In this document: in pieces, positions 1-12,160 of the stretch | How the letters are laid out: every line of letters begins with the position of its first letter | Position numbering within the stretch: position 1 is the stretch's first letter | Source of the DNA: Choristoneura fumiferana | Lineage: Eukaryota; Arthropoda; Insecta; Lepidoptera; Tortricidae | Assembly (NCBI RefSeq): GCF_025370935.1 | Contig: NC_133493.1 | Span: forward strand, 6,824,904 to 6,888,903 | Reading direction: 5' to 3' | Length of the DNA: 64,000 nt | Translations under genes and position numbers: made by a program | The notes under the pieces: model-generated | Seen by the model: the letters and a program-made list of their open reading frames with translations, nothing else | Database searches by the model: none | Told to the model about the DNA's origin: nothing

Positions 1-33
1 TATAGGCTGGGATGATGATGATGATGATGATTA
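1..33 (+). repeat. 3' tail of a lepidopteran retroposon, (GAT)n end
   Basis: The window opens inside TATAGGCTGG followed by GAT repeats. This matches the end of a common lepidopteran retroposon tail seen in fuller form at 8815-8918, 33150-33225 and 53975-54040 (CCCAGCAGTGGGACGTATA type). Only the tail is visible. Confidence 0.6.
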
Positions 34-390
34 TGAATGCGACAGTTTGTGTGTATGTATCTGTATGTTTGTTACTCCTTCATGCTTAAACGGCTGGACG
101 GATTTTGATGAAATTTGGCACGTAGTTGGCTGGACGTTTGAAATATCACGTAGGCTAATTTTTATCCCCACATTCCTACGGGATTGGAATAAAATTACCA
201 AATTCCAAACTCTAGAAATAACTCTAGAATAGGAGACATGAAATTTGACGCAGGTATTTTATATGCAAGGTTAAAGAAATCTAAGATGTAATTTTTAGTA
301 GAAATGCCCACAGGAATTTAGTAAAACTATCGAATTTCAATTCAATTGCCGGATTTTATAGTTTACGCGTGCGAAGCCGCATAAATGCAA
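34..390 (+). repeat. Short interspersed repeat, 'GCGAAGCCGC' family
   Basis: It begins with GAATGCGACAGTTTGTGTG and contains the segment reading 'CGGCTGGACGGATTTTGAT'. It ends near GCGTGCGAAGCCGC. The same family occurs in the opposite orientation at 13445-13762 and in part at 12323-12512. It is noncoding and probably a non-autonomous retroposon or MITE. Confidence 0.6.
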
Positions 391-477
391 CGCAATGATT
401 AATGAATATGAATAAGAAATTCTTTAAAACATCACCTTGAAAATTACCCTCAGTATCATGATACTATGGAAGAATTG

Positions 478-656
478 CGAAACTGAAGTGTCAGTGGGCG
501 GGGCACATTGCTCGCAGGACTGATGGCCAATGGCGTCCGTGGACCGGGAGACGAGCTGTCGGTAGGCCTCCAACAAGATGAAGCGATGACATAGATCGCG
601 GGATCGAGGTGGAGGTGCACTAGTGGATCTTTCGGCTGACATGATGATGATGATAC
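478..656 (+). pseudogene. RTE-type LINE reverse transcriptase, C-terminal remnant
   Basis: Reading the + strand from 480 gives KLKCQWAGHIARR, then a GRPPTR motif, a stop codon and SDDI. This is the characteristic C-terminal end of RTE-clade endonuclease/reverse transcriptase proteins. The copy ends in an ATGATG tail near 650. The in-frame TGA and the lack of any upstream RT domain show a dead 5'-truncated copy. Confidence 0.6.
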
Positions 657-808
657 TATGGTAGGTATCAGCCAAATAAGTGGTCTACCAATTTTTAAAC
701 AAATTCCTATCAAATGAATATGTCTCTAAAGTCGAACTTTCAAGTTGACCGACACGCAAACGATTATCAACTTTAGGGTAGTAGACCACATATTTGGCTG
801 ATGGTACA
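657..808. mobile_element. Small foldback MITE, about 150 bp
   Basis: The left end (TATCAGCCAAATAAGTGGTC) is the near-perfect reverse complement of the right end (GACCACATATTTGGCTGATG). About 100 bp of unrelated AT-rich sequence lies between. No ORF is present. It is a small inverted-repeat transposon relic. Confidence 0.55.
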
Positions 809-2019
809 ACACTAAAATAACTATGCGACGTAGAAATTAAATAAATATTTGACCAAAAATAAACCATAAAACGTAATATTAATGGCGCAAGTAGGCAGCA
901 ACACTACGTGGCAAAATAATGCAGAAGTTCTACAGCACATTTTAACTGCTCCTGAAGGTATATAAATTTCAATTTTAAAATCTGGGTCCGCATTCAGAAA
1001 CAAGATAAAAATGTAAACAGAAATGCGGTGTACACTTTTATTTGCGCTACACAGTGCGCTAACACTATGTTGTGAGCGTTTTTGTTGGTTACACGAGCAG
1101 TGGTTCGAATAATAATGTTGTTCAGTAAACACAAGTATATGTTTTAAGTTTTCTGTAGAAAAAAGATGCAGCTTAATTTTTTTCACTTTTTTATTTTTTG
1201 TATCCAGGCCTAAACGATACTACGAGTATTTGATTTTTAACACGCACATGTTAGTTTTACTTGTAACTAATTATTATTTGAATGAAACACTAAAAAACAT
1301 GAATGCATTTATATATTTAAGCTATTGAAACCGAAGCGAAATAGTGTTGACATCAGCATTAAAAGAAAACTCACACGACTTTCTATTATAGTAAAATTCG
1401 CGGATTTTAAACATGTGGACGGTTCCTTGTAATTTTTACAATGTTTATTCTAACATTCATTAAAACTCAGTATCACGTGATTTATAATAACTTGTTTTGC
1501 GATCCTAAAACTGCCCCTTTCAAAAACACCCATGATTTCACCAGAGGGTTAAAATTAACCTGTTGAAAAATAAATACAAACAAAACCATGCAATTACATA
1601 AAAGTATACGTAACCGAACACACCTATAACCCGCCCGTTCAATTAGGCAAAGGGGCATGTTCTGATACTACCAGTGTTGCCGTAAAGGATTATAAAATTC
1701 GCAGAATTGTGTAGCTTGCATTTTGAAAAATGTTAGATTCTCTATAACCTCCCTTTAAACTTTATCTCATAATTTGGACTGGAATACCAAATGCATAATA
1801 TTTCGAAGCATAATATTTGTTGATTAAATTTGATAGCTAACAATAAATAGCACGGTAAGAATCGTCCCACATTTTTGCAGATGCACTAATTTTACGCTGA
1901 AAAAAATACCTAAATATTAGTTGCATTAGAATAGGTATTGAATGGGAAAATAGAAAACCTACAAATATACTTCTTCTTTTTTTAATTTCATCGTGTGATC
2001 CAACTTGTAGAACTGTGGC
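809..2019. other. AT-rich intergenic DNA, nothing recognised
   Basis: There are short ORFs on both strands, but none has a recognisable motif or supported splice structure. Nothing further can be said. Confidence 0.5.
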
Positions 2020-2547
2020 TTAACCCCTTAGTACCTACGTCCTGTTTCAGAAACAACCACCTATGTGAGGTCTAGGAGACCACTACTTTTAAAGGATATG
2101 GAATTATAGAAATAAAGTTTAAAATTATTAAAAAAGTCTATGCTATTTATTTGCAATAAATATTACAAAATAAATCAATAGATTATTTTATAAACTCAAC
2201 CCATTTCAGTACTTCTCCTTTTTATACCATAAAATTACTTACCCTAAGAGGATATGAGATCTCAAATTATAGGAACATAATGTAAAGATTATTACTAAAG
2301 TTTCATCAAATTTAATGATCAACCAAGTTATTTAACTGATTTAATTTTAAATTAACATTTCATTTTTATAAAACGCAAGGAAGCATGTTTTACTAAAAAA
2401 TAAATACAAATCTTTTTGAATTATACTAAAAATGTTAACAAATAAAACACAGACAACCACCTACGTTCGGTCTGGGAGACCACGTAAGAATAATACGCAA
2501 CCACCTACCTAAGGTCTTTGAGACCGCACGTAGCCGTTAAGGGTTAA
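2020..2547. mobile_element. piggyBac-like MITE with TTAA target sites
   Basis: TTAA at 2020-2023 is followed by CCCCTTAGTACCTACGT. The right end reads ACGTAGCCGTTAAGGG followed by TTAA at 2544-2547. The ends are imperfect inverted repeats flanked by TTAA, the target site used by piggyBac elements. Just inside each end are copies of an 'ACAACCACCTA' block followed by a GGTCTnnGAGACC hairpin (near 2071, 2470 and 2512). There is no transposase, so it is non-autonomous. Confidence 0.6.
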
Positions 2548-3958
2548 TACATTCCTACTTTGCCTGCATACTTAAAAAATGTCATCGCTTATGTCTTAAC
2601 ACCTTGTTTCAAGTTCTATTTATTGTTAAAGTGGTAACATTGCAAAATCCGTATAATGTAACTCTTAGTTTCGGTTAGTAAAAATCCTGTTGAAAAAAAA
2701 AACAAAATTACCTGTGCACTTCGAATCGTTCTGGTCATCATCACAAAAACAATTCGAATATTATGTAAATTCGAGTCTATTGCTTAAAAATAATCCCTCA
2801 ATCAAATCAACTCATTTTGACCAAATTAAACAATGTTCATGATTCAAACCTCGCCGTTACCTTATTTATAGACCAAAAAATTCTACATTAAAAAAATACA
2901 AAAAGATTGTCTAGATTGAATCATGTTCATTGTAGTGAACGTTGCCAAATGAACATAGTTTGCTTCTTCTTTCGAATGTTATTTAGACGATATGGTTTCA
3001 AAAATCGGTTCTATATATTCGCCAGTTCTCCTGTTTCTCGCAGGGAGGACAATATATTTCTTGACAAATCCCTAATCTTCGGATTTCTCATACAGCTGGC
3101 AACGGCGCGGACTTCTGACCCCCGTATATGTGAAAGCTTTTGTTTGAATTTATTTGACAACTGCTCACTGTGACTGCTCTTTGTTTGTTAAGACAGAAGT
3201 TGAATTGTTATTATTATGTTTGCAGGATCGTTGGGTTAGCAAATTAACTTTACTGGCAGATTTATGGCTTTGCATTTTGGAGGAAATTTTAGATGAAGGT
3301 TTTCATGTTTTCTGGTCATGTAAAAGAAAAAAAGAGTGTTATATACTTATAATGTTACAAAGTTTAGTGACGTTTAGTTATTGTTCTGAACATTTTATTT
3401 TTTAAGTACATAATTATCATTTCGGGAGCAATTTTAACACATCGTTTTAATGCTTTTGTTAAACTCTACAACTACTCTAACATATAAAACTTGTATTATT
3501 TTTATGAAAATTTATTTATTTTTCATAACAATTTTATAGAATAGAATCTTTATTTGCTTTACGTGATAACTCAAGTATTATTAACGTAGGTAGTTTAATC
3601 GTTTTAAAAATGTAATAAAGAAAAAACCAAGGAACTGAAGATAAAAATAAAATTAAGTTATGAATAAACAGTACAATATGAAAAATATGTTTTTTTTTAA
3701 GTTTCATTTTAATACATACTTTTTTAGTGTATTTTTTTCTGATGGTAGGCACTTGCATTGTCATCCAAACTACATATATGTCAGTACCTTGGTAAGGTGG
3801 TTGGGTCTAAGTCGATACAATTAACCGTTAAAAAGTTTCATCCCGCGGAAACGACCATGATCGGACCACAAGAATTTTACATCATAACCAAATTATTGCA
3901 TTGTCACCAAACTTACATAAATTTAAAGGAAGCAGTTCATTCTAAGAATTGATTTCAG
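2548..3958. other. AT-rich intergenic DNA, nothing recognised
   Basis: There is no repeat end or protein motif that I can support. The ORFs at 2907-3405 lack recognisable domains. Confidence 0.45.
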
Positions 3959-5162
3959 AAAATTTTATAACAAAAAATTGAACCAACTACAAAAAACCAT
4001 GAAAATAATTTTCTACCAGTCTGAAGTCGGTCGGTGCCTCAGCACGAGCCAGCAGTAGGTAGGTACCCCTACCATGAGTTTACAGTGACCGTACTCGATA
4101 GTAAATTATTTGTAGAGGCGCTGTGTACAATTCTCCATATAAATAATTTACGCCGTCGCTATCGAGTACTACGGTCACTGTAAATTCATGGTAGTGGTAC
4201 AGGAGTGGCCCTATAGTCATCTACCTCACCTACGCACTTTATATTGGGATTCAATCACTCCTGCTGGCTCGTGCTGAGACACCGACCGACTTCAGACTGG
4301 TAGAAAATTATTTTCATGGTTTTTTGTAGTCGGTTCAATTATTTGTTATAATTTTTTTTTCACTCTTTTTAGTGTAAATAATCTAAGATACAATAATTTA
4401 TTGAATCAGGCGTTACTTTGCGGAGGTCCATATCAACAATTAAACAATTGGTAGCATGGTGTACGGTTGTGTCACTCTGAAGATGAGCTCTGGTTGAGTT
4501 CGAAACGCGTCAGTGTAGTGTGGTGGTGGTGATAGATGGGTTTGTGTGATTTGTGTGTGTTCTGGTGGAGGAACTGCATGAACACGCATATTTTGCATAA
4601 GCTTAGCTATCGTAAGGTCGCGGCTGAGCAAGGAAATTATTTTAGTTCATTAAGATACAATAGTTAAATATCAACAGCTCGTCACCTTTTACGAAAGATT
4701 GCGTTTTCCGATGCAGAGACGTTCATTATTGAAGAGTCCTGGTGCTTCACCACCCATTTTACCATATGCATCACGAGGAGCATAAATTGCAAAGTAATTA
4801 AAATTTAACCCGTGAAATACTTGTTATTGAGTAGTATAGTAACTCCGATGGTCAACTGTGGTCTTCATCATCAGTTCCACTTCACCAAATGATGATTTTC
4901 AAGAGCAAATGCACGAGTTACTACTACATATATCTAATTTACTATAGGTGTCCCTACACAACATTTGAAGAGTTCCCTCGATTTCCTTAAGATCCAAACA
5001 TCAGATCCTGATTTGGTGCTTATGGAACCTAATTGAAGACATTCCTAGACGAACGCAAAAAAAAAACAAATCGGTTCATAAATGACGGAGTTCTGAGGTA
5101 ACAAACATAAAAAAAACGTAGAACCGAATTGATAACCTCCTCCTTTTTTGAAGTCGGTTAAC
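3959..5162. mobile_element. 'GAAGTCGGT' foldback transposon, copy 1, about 0.95 kb plus insertion
   Basis: The left 400 bp is a hairpin. One arm (TACCAGTCTGAAGTCGGT, then a CAGCACGAGCCAGCAG block) returns inverted at 4262-4330. An inner palindrome spans about 4071-4196. A 3' body follows and ends at 5162 with CCTCCTCCTTTTTTGAAGTC, so GAAGTCGGT-type sequence marks both outer ends. Related copies lie at 10547-11283, 33957-34570, 48824-49620 and 54593-54690. No transposase is seen. Another repeat has inserted into it at 4384-4662. Confidence 0.6.
4384..4662 (-). mobile_element. Inserted retroposon-like element with 12-bp TSD
   Basis: The 12-mer TAAGATACAATA occurs at 4384-4395 and 4651-4662. 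Between them is a 255-bp element containing a tail that reads TTGAATCAGGCGTTACTTTG on this strand, a body with GAGTTCGAAACGCGTCAGTG, and the end GAGCAAGGAAATTATTTTAG. The uninterrupted target sequence is seen in the sister foldback copy near 11000. This is the same family as 17095-17800 and 62920-63077. Confidence 0.65.
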
Positions 5163-5545
5163 AAATAGGCAAAACTAAGTAAACGCTTGTTAAATACAAA
5201 ACATGTTGTAATTTTTTATTCAGTAAATCTGTCAAATAAGCAAAATAATCTGAACACTCAAACTGTTCCCAAAAATCATAAAATGTATTATTTCGCCATT
5301 CAAATTGACTAGATCAGAAATTCGCGTCAAATCATATTTCCCACATTTCCGGACGTAGCTAATGCTATTGATTCAACCCGTTGGATGCCGAAAGCCGGCC
5401 TAACCCCCCCGATGCCGATGCTCAAAGTTATCTGATGCGGATAACAGCTGACGTGGGTCTATGAGGCGCCAAACGAAAAGGTTTGTGGAAGTTTTCCATT
5501 TCACAGGTTTTTGATACAATGCTTAATTGCAATTGGATTTATTTA

Positions 5546-5597
5546 GAGGAGGCCTGTGCCCAGCAGTGGGCCGTATGTAGGTTGGGATGGTGATGAT
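5546..5597 (+). repeat. Retroposon 3' tail (GAGGCCTGTGCCCAGCAGTG)
   Basis: This is a 5'-truncated copy of the common lepidopteran tail, ending in a degenerate GAT repeat. Confidence 0.6.
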
Positions 5598-5709
5598 TTG
5601 ATTTAATAATTATTTCTTAATTTTCTTTGTATTGAAATACGTAGAATCTCGTTTAGTCTTGAAGATATTTCTCGCTTTTTCCGAGTGATTTAACATATCC
5701 AGTGTATGC

Positions 5710-6118
5710 AGAGCCCTACTCTTAAGCAAAATGTAGGCAGTGTGGGGTCAGATAATATTGGTCATTGATATTTACACATAAAAAATCAAGATTTTCAGAC
5801 TTTGTGTTATAATAGCTACCTTCATACCAAATTTCCTGATTCTGAGTCCACGGGAAGTACCCTGTAGGTTTTAATTCCCTTGCGAGTTTCGAAAATTTGC
5901 GGAAATTTGCAGCATAAACGGCTGCATCTTTTGATTGCGTCGGCTTAGAAGTTTGATTTTTTCACAGCTTCAACGGACAGTAGACCTTAGTATTTGATAT
6001 AAATTTCAGCTTCCACGCGTTCCCAAGAAAAAGGGTCTTGACAGACAAACAGACAGACAGACAAAGAGTGATCCTATAGCGGTTCCGTTTTTTCCTTTTG
6101 ATGTACGGAACCCTAAAA
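5710..6118 (+). repeat. Retroposon 3' region with GACAGACAGACA and TACGGAACCCT
   Basis: It contains ACAGACAGACAGACAAAGAG, then GGTTCCGT, and TACGGAACCCTAAAA near its end. This is a widespread arthropod LINE/SINE 3' end. It is noncoding. Confidence 0.5.
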
Positions 6119-6899
6119 GTAGTGTAAATATTTGTATCTTCATAGTAGTAGAGGAGAACATAGAACATCATAATATCTTTTTTCTTGCTATCAACTAATC
6201 AAATCGAATAATAAAATGTGAAACATGACATTACAATGAATGAATAACTGAATCATCTACAAATATCTAATAGGCTCACGACGCTCGAATAAATTCCCAT
6301 TCAGTATCTTGGACTCCCCTTACTATAGATAGCCAGTGGATGAACATGTCGCTGTCAGATCGGTCTAGTCAGCCACGAAAGACGTTGTGCACAGGCAACA
6401 TGCCAAAACTCATCTGAAACAGACGCATAGGCCTAAATGATGAGTCATAGTATTACACGCATTTCAGCATCCATTTACTACTGGCTTTGATTACTTTTGA
6501 GGCTAGATCGATGGTAATAATTTTTACACCATATATTTTATGTATATTACCATACATTCAAAATACCACAAACAGGACTTCTCACGCTAAAACACACGAG
6601 TAATATTTACCTCGAAGTTTCAACCTCATTACAGTGGCCGTGGTCACGAGTAGACTGAAGTGTAGGGTGTCAAGTCTGCCTAGCAGCGCCGGTCCTTTGA
6701 ACTACCCGCACTTGATCACAAAAAGTACCAGCACTCGTACCTCGAACTACCCGCACTTGGTCATTTTTATTTGTCACCCCATCACACCGACACACAACAC
6801 TAACAACGTCCGATCGTCCCTCCGAACATTCTTCCCGAGACGCCGACACTGTGAGTCGACTCAGTGTGTAGTTTGACTATGAGTGAAAATCACGAAAGT
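6119..6899. other. Intergenic DNA, nothing recognised
   Basis: A short internal repeat, CGAACTACCCGCACTTG with a close variant, occurs at 6699-6760. No supported gene. Confidence 0.4.
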
Positions 6900-7090
6900 T
6901 TAAAACATTACATCCATTAGGTTCCGTGGGTTGGCCATCGAAACAGAGGTAGATGGCGATGGCGAGAAGATGAGATGGCGGGATGACTTGGACGCATAGA
7001 GTGGCAGGACCATACTCTCGATAGGGGCGAATGGTGGAAAAAAGGGGGCTTTTGCACAGCAGTGGAAGACCTTACAAGCTATAAAAAAAA
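6900..7090 (+). pseudogene. RTE-type LINE C-terminal remnant
   Basis: The + strand reads MRWRDDLDA, then a stop, and later GAFAQQW before an A-rich tail. These are hallmark residues of the extreme C-terminus of RTE-type reverse transcriptases. The stop codon and loss of the upstream part show that it is dead. Confidence 0.5.
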
Positions 7091-7995
7091 AACAATTATA
7101 ATTGTATGACGTTATGTTCCTTGCCATTATTTAATAGCTTTCATTAAAATATTTGACGAAGTTTTTAATGCCCAAGACAACAAACTAGGATCAGAACACT
7201 ACATTGTATTACGACAGTATTTACGTTTTACTACCCAGTTTACAAGCAGTTGTATTACGTTTTGTCCGTTAATTACTTTGACGAGCTGTTAAAACTTTTC
7301 TTATGACATCACGTATTAGACCCTAGTTTTATAAGTAATAAAAATTAGTAAGCTTAAATTACCTTTATTAAGACTGTAAAATACTTATTTTGGGTTAGAA
7401 CACACTCGGTGCCTAAATTTGATTAAAAAATACATTAAAATCTGAAAAAAAAAACTGACAAAAATATTATTTTGAATATTCGCTTTGGAATAACTAAGTA
7501 TTACACTTATAGAATCGATTTACTTTTTATTAGTTTTTTTTTTCTTACAAAGTGCAAACAGTGAATTACTTCTCCGTAACTCGCAATTTTCCCTTCTCGT
7601 TTTAACAAGATTGTCAAAATATTACAAATGCATTAACCCTGCCACTGCTTTCCCCACTCAGACCCACGTCAGTAGCAGTAATCCACTCAGCAGTGCTAGT
7701 GTTAAAATTATGAGAAGGAGTTTTATAAATGCTTTCCGCGTTAACCCGTCAGTAATACAGGTTAGAGAAAAATCGAAAAAGTTCTGGTTGTAATGTAGTT
7801 TTTCCTTTTTCTTTCTTTTTACATGTATAATGTTTTCATCCAAACGAGTTACAGTATTCCGTTAATTGATACCTCTCAGGTATAAATCGTATTATCCACT
7901 GAAAATCAGCGTCATAGCACCGTCAACCATCTACATTCATGCATATGTTTATGGTTTTGTATAGCTGAATTATTGTAGCAGTTCAAAATAATATT
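7091..7995. other. AT-rich intergenic DNA, nothing recognised
   Basis: A string 'CATTAACCCTGCCACTGC' at about 7631 recurs at about 8204, pointing to a small degraded repeat. No gene. Confidence 0.4.
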
Positions 7996-8027
7996 TTCTA
8001 TTCTATTCTATTCTATTCTATTCTATT
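7996..8027. repeat. (TTCTA)n microsatellite
   Basis: About six perfect copies of the pentamer. Confidence 0.9.
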
Positions 8028-8067
8028 ATACTTACATTTTATAAACGTGATAGTTTGTAAAGATGGC

Positions 8068-8148
8068 ATATCTGCCCCAGCCGGGAATCGAACCCGGGAC
8101 CTCAAACTTCGTAGTCAGGTTCTCTAACCACTTGGCCATCCGGTCGTC
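8068..8148 (-). repeat. tRNA-derived SINE head
   Basis: On the - strand this reads GACGACCGGATGGCCAAGTG, then GGTTCGATTCCCGGC. These are good matches to the A box (TGGCCAAGTGG) and B box (GGTTCGATTCC) of a polymerase III promoter. There is no cloverleaf with a paired acceptor stem, so it is a SINE head and not a functional tRNA. Near-identical copies are at 23806-23882 (-) and 29314-29400 (+). Confidence 0.7.
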
Positions 8149-8814
8149 ATGTTAAAAGATTTGAAGATTTGTAATGGAAAAGATTGACATAATAATAACA
8201 AATGCACTAACCCTGCCACTGCGTTCTTAAGTTCGGCCTTATAATTTTGTTTTGTAATTTGACTCACATTATTCATGTGGCCTGGTTTGCCACAAAATAC
8301 CAGTCCAGTTATTAGTTAGACTGCGTCCAATTTGTTTCTAAAACATTATACTCAAACAGCAAAACAATCCAACAGAGTAACTAGTCTAAATAATTTACTG
8401 TACACCTCAAAACATGACATTTATGTGACTAGCAATGCGCATACATCTAATACACTAATGCATCTAATTTTCATTTCACTAATTGCTTAGATTATAACTT
8501 TATAACTTTTAGCGTAATTAGCAAAACTAACAGTCTCATTGATTTATTAAATTTTGTTTCAAACTCACGCTGTTTGTACTGTTATAAATTTGATTGAACT
8601 TACTCATAAGTTTTAAACGTTTTTAATTAATTAAAAAAGTCAGTAAACAGCATTAGTTTTTAGTTTTTATTCGATTACTAAAATCTTACAGAATTACCTT
8701 GATATTATTACTGTTAGGTACTTTAAGTGTCTTGGTTTAATCATCGTTTCGTTTTCGTCATTTATCCGCGTTCGTTATTATTTTAAACGCGAAAATATGT
8801 GTGTAATCCACATT

Positions 8815-8918
8815 GAGCCCGTGTGGACACAGCGGCCCAAGCCCCTCTCGTTCTGAGAAGAGGCATGTGCCCAACAGTGCAACGTATATAGGCCAAGATG
8901 ATGATGATCATGATGATA
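8815..8918 (+). repeat. Retroposon 3' tail with GATGATGATG end
   Basis: It contains GAGAAGAGGCATGTGCCCAA followed by CGTATATAGGC and a GAT repeat. Same family as 9999-10165. Confidence 0.6.
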
Positions 8919-9998
8919 TAAATACATCTCGTTCTGACAGGGTTTTATAAGGTCAAGTAATACTAAAACGTCATAGCGATGTATACTTTGTCCCCCTTTA
9001 CTGAACCCTAATAAAAGTAAACCCGAATATTATAGGTACAAACTTGGTACAAACGAATAATAAATTCCTCATGGGTACCCATTGTGCGAATATTAACAAA
9101 GTATTGGCTTGTTTTACAAACGCACACTTTATGAAGTTAAATTACACTACGTCGTAAAACAAAAAGGGCGTAAAAACCGGAGAAACAAAATAACATAAGC
9201 CCTTTTAAAAACTGATGGAGGGAAATCATAAAGCTCACAAAAGAATGGTAGCATTCCTCTTTTCGTGATTTAACACTTCCGCTTTTCAGGAGTCGGGTGT
9301 TTGCATTTTGAAGCGAAAAGTAGAAATTAAATTGTGATTATATTAGGTATTTTTCACCCAGGCGGCCCCCGTGCGCGCCCCCCCTATAACTTCTAAAATA
9401 AGAGAATTATGCAAACTTCCACCGAAAATTGGTTTGAACGAGATCTAGTAAGTAGGTTTTTTTTAATACGTTATAAATCGTAAAGTAAAGGAAACTTTTA
9501 TATTATGTTACTTGCTGCTACGGAACCCTTCATGGGCGAGTCCGACTCGCACTTGGCCGCTTTTTTCAAAGTGGCCCTCCGCTGCTTGAGGGGCTATTCC
9601 TGTCAATGACGTGTCCGTCTGTCTATCTGTTTTGATTGGACCTACAATCTTGAAATTTTAACTTTTACAGTATCATGTTGAATCAAAATCATACAAATAG
9701 AAATAAAAACTTGTTCATTATTTTTAGGGTGGCTTATCTAATCGAGTAGTTAAGTTTTCTTTGTTTAATATGTAAAAATAGATAAATGCTGTATTTTTAA
9801 AAATATTAGAAAAGAATGAAACGAGAACCAAAATCAGCTTTTTTAAAAAATAATTTTATTACAAAGAATTAACATTTAATCATGGATCTCCTTGGAAAGT
9901 AACGTCTGCATCTAGACACCATCCCGAATTATTCTTAAAACCTTTTAAGACTAAAAAAACTTATATAACTTTAATGACATTCCAAATTTACCACGAGC
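8919..9998. other. Intergenic DNA with one retroposon fragment
   Basis: 9430-9567 carries CTACGGAACCCTTCATGGGC and GAGTCCGACTCGCACTTGGC, a repeat common in Lepidoptera. The remainder is unrecognised AT-rich DNA. Confidence 0.45.
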
Positions 9999-10165
9999 TT
10001 TACGGTAAAGGAAAACATCGTGAGGATACCTGCACAGCGTGCAAAGCAATTCGATAGTTTGAAGTTCCCAAACCGCACTGGGTCCGCGTGGGAACTATGG
10101 CCCAAGTCCTCCCATTCTGAGAGGAGGCCTGTGCGCAGCAGGATGGCTAGGATGAAAATGATGAC
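9999..10165 (+). repeat. Longer copy of the CTGTGCxCAGCAG retroposon 3' region
   Basis: It starts with TACGGTAAAGGAAAACATCG and runs through GAGGATACCTGCACAG to GAGAGGAGGCCTGTGCGCAG. The related - strand copy at 63520-63710 has the same order of blocks, which defines about 170 bp of this 3' end. Confidence 0.6.
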
Positions 10166-10546
10166 GTAACTTTGTATTTTACATAATAAGCAATGTGAAA
10201 CAAGTACAAAAATCCAACACTTCAACAGCTGCTGCCCCTCCATACCCGTGCACAAATATGTTTGCCCCGCTAATGGCCAGTAACGGGTTAATCGATCCCT
10301 GTTTGCGGCCCCCGCGTAAAGTTACAAGGTTTTGTACGGCTCTGTTTAGTTTGGAATTTGAGAACTTTGTTACGGAATATAGGTTTGGTTTTAAGTAATA
10401 CCGTCCCAGTGTAGGGTCTGGTGCAGTGTTGTGTGACAAATACTCAATGCTAGCCTTTAGGTTGCATTTCCACCAGACCTGTGTAGGGTTAGAAACACAT
10501 TCCTCACAACACATCCTCGCACATCTCTGGTGGATGTTTGTAGCAT
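10166..10546. other. Intergenic DNA, nothing recognised
   Basis: Short overlapping ORFs on both strands have no recognisable motif. Confidence 0.4.
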
Positions 10547-11283
10547 ACCTCAGAACTCCGTCATTTATGAACCGATTTGAATTTTTTTTTACGTTCGTCT
10601 AGGCCTTCAATAAGCACCAAATTAGGATCTGATGATCGAATCTTAAGGAAATTGAGGGAACTCTTCAAATATTGTAGGAACACTTATGGTATATTATATT
10701 TGGATATATTTAGCAGTAGGTAACTCGTGCATTTGCTCTTGAAAATCATAATTTGGTGTAGTGGAACTGATGATGAAGACCACATTTGACCAACAGAGCT
10801 ACTACTCAATAACAAGTACTTCACGGGTTGAAGTTCAATTACTTTAACACAGTTGCTAAGCAATTTATGCTCGTCGTAATGCATATGGTACAAGTACAAT
10901 GGAACGGGTGGTGAAGCACCAGGACTCCTCAATAATGAACGTCTCTGCATCAAAATAAGAAATCTTTCGAAAAAGTGTCGATTATTTGACATTAAACTAT
11001 TGTATCTTAGATTATTTACACTAAGAAGCGTGAAAAAAAAATAGAACAAAATTGAACCGACTGCAAATAACCATGAAAATAATTTTCTACCAGTCTGAGG
11101 TCGGTGCCTCAGCACAAGACAGCAGGAGTGATTGAAGTCTAAAATAACAGTAGGTATGTAGGTGAAGTAGACGACTATAGGTCCACTCCTGCTGGCTTGT
11201 GCCGAGGCACCGACTTCAGACTGGTAGAAAATTATTTTCATGGTTTTTTGTAGTCGGTTCAATTTTTTGTTATAATTTTTTTA
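10547..11283. mobile_element. 'GAAGTCGGT' foldback transposon, copy 2 (inverted relative to copy 1)
   Basis: It carries the same blocks as 3959-5162 in reverse order: a 0.5 kb body, then a hairpin with arms near 11055-11135 and 11165-11270. It lacks the insertion present in copy 1 at 4384-4662, so it serves as an empty-site control. It is truncated on its left side. Confidence 0.6.
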
Positions 11284-11829
11284 TTGATAATGTTTAATGA
11301 AACATGTTTTAAATCTATTTACTCTCCATTTGTTAGTACATGGATGGCCGGTAGGCGTTAAAATATATTAACATGGCACAATCTTCTTCATAGCACACTG
11401 CACTGCACTGCACTGGACTGCAGTGATCCCGACAAAATGACCTAACGTAACGTTTCTTACATCGAACGTGATACTTCTAAATAATCCTGCGCAATTTAAA
11501 TCGCAGCATTAGATAGAGCATTAAGCCCAATGAAGAGGTTTCAAAAACGGGTCGACATCGTGGCTAATTTATGACAAACAATAACTCTAACAAACATTAC
11601 ATTATGACTTGCGAAAATTATGCGAACTTTGGCGCGCCCGTAGGTATGATTGTGCGTAAAGTCCAAGCTAGTGTAAAAATGTCATCGATAATGTGCGCAA
11701 AGGTGTGATTAAGAATTATTTCCATTACTATTGATATGTATCGTCTATACATTTTTAGAGCGATTTTAGAGACGAGATGAAAGAAAAAAAAATACATTTA
11801 TTTTCCAAAATTTGGCATAACAAGAAAAA
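11284..11829. other. Intergenic DNA, nothing recognised
   Basis: It contains a short CACTG repeat (about 11397-11415). No gene is supported. Confidence 0.4.
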
Positions 11830-12160
11830 TATAAATAAAGAGTAATGTTATTTATTTTTTTTTTTATTTATGACGGTGGAAGCATTCTACACTTCAATTG
11901 AACATAGATATAATTAGTTAACATGTTTAGTTTTAGTTTTGTAACTAAGTGCCGCCATACATCCCTGTATTATTATTTATTTTTATGTAATTTTTTCCTT
12001 AACTTTTTACTTTATTTTTTTAGTATTTTATTTGTAATTATTTTAATTTGAAAAATATACTTTCTGCCAAGTTTCTTGCGGCGCATTCTTCATGGCGATG
12101 ATGGTCTTTCCGAAGGTCCATTGCGGCCTATTTACAGAATAAATGATTTGAATTTTGAAT
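11830..12160 (+). repeat. LINE 3' region with GCCAAGTTTCTTGCGGCGCA
   Basis: It contains the widespread lepidopteran string 'GCCAAGTTTCTTGCGGCGCA', followed by AATAAATGATTTGAATTTTG, a simple AATTTGA tail. Noncoding. Confidence 0.55.

Noticed and set aside
8068..8148. Possible functional tRNA gene
   Set aside because: It has A and B boxes but no paired acceptor stem, and near-identical copies recur with repeat flanks, so it is a SINE head.
10684..11262. 192-codon ORF on the - strand
   Set aside because: It lies entirely inside a foldback transposon copy and crosses its hairpin; sister copies do not keep the frame.
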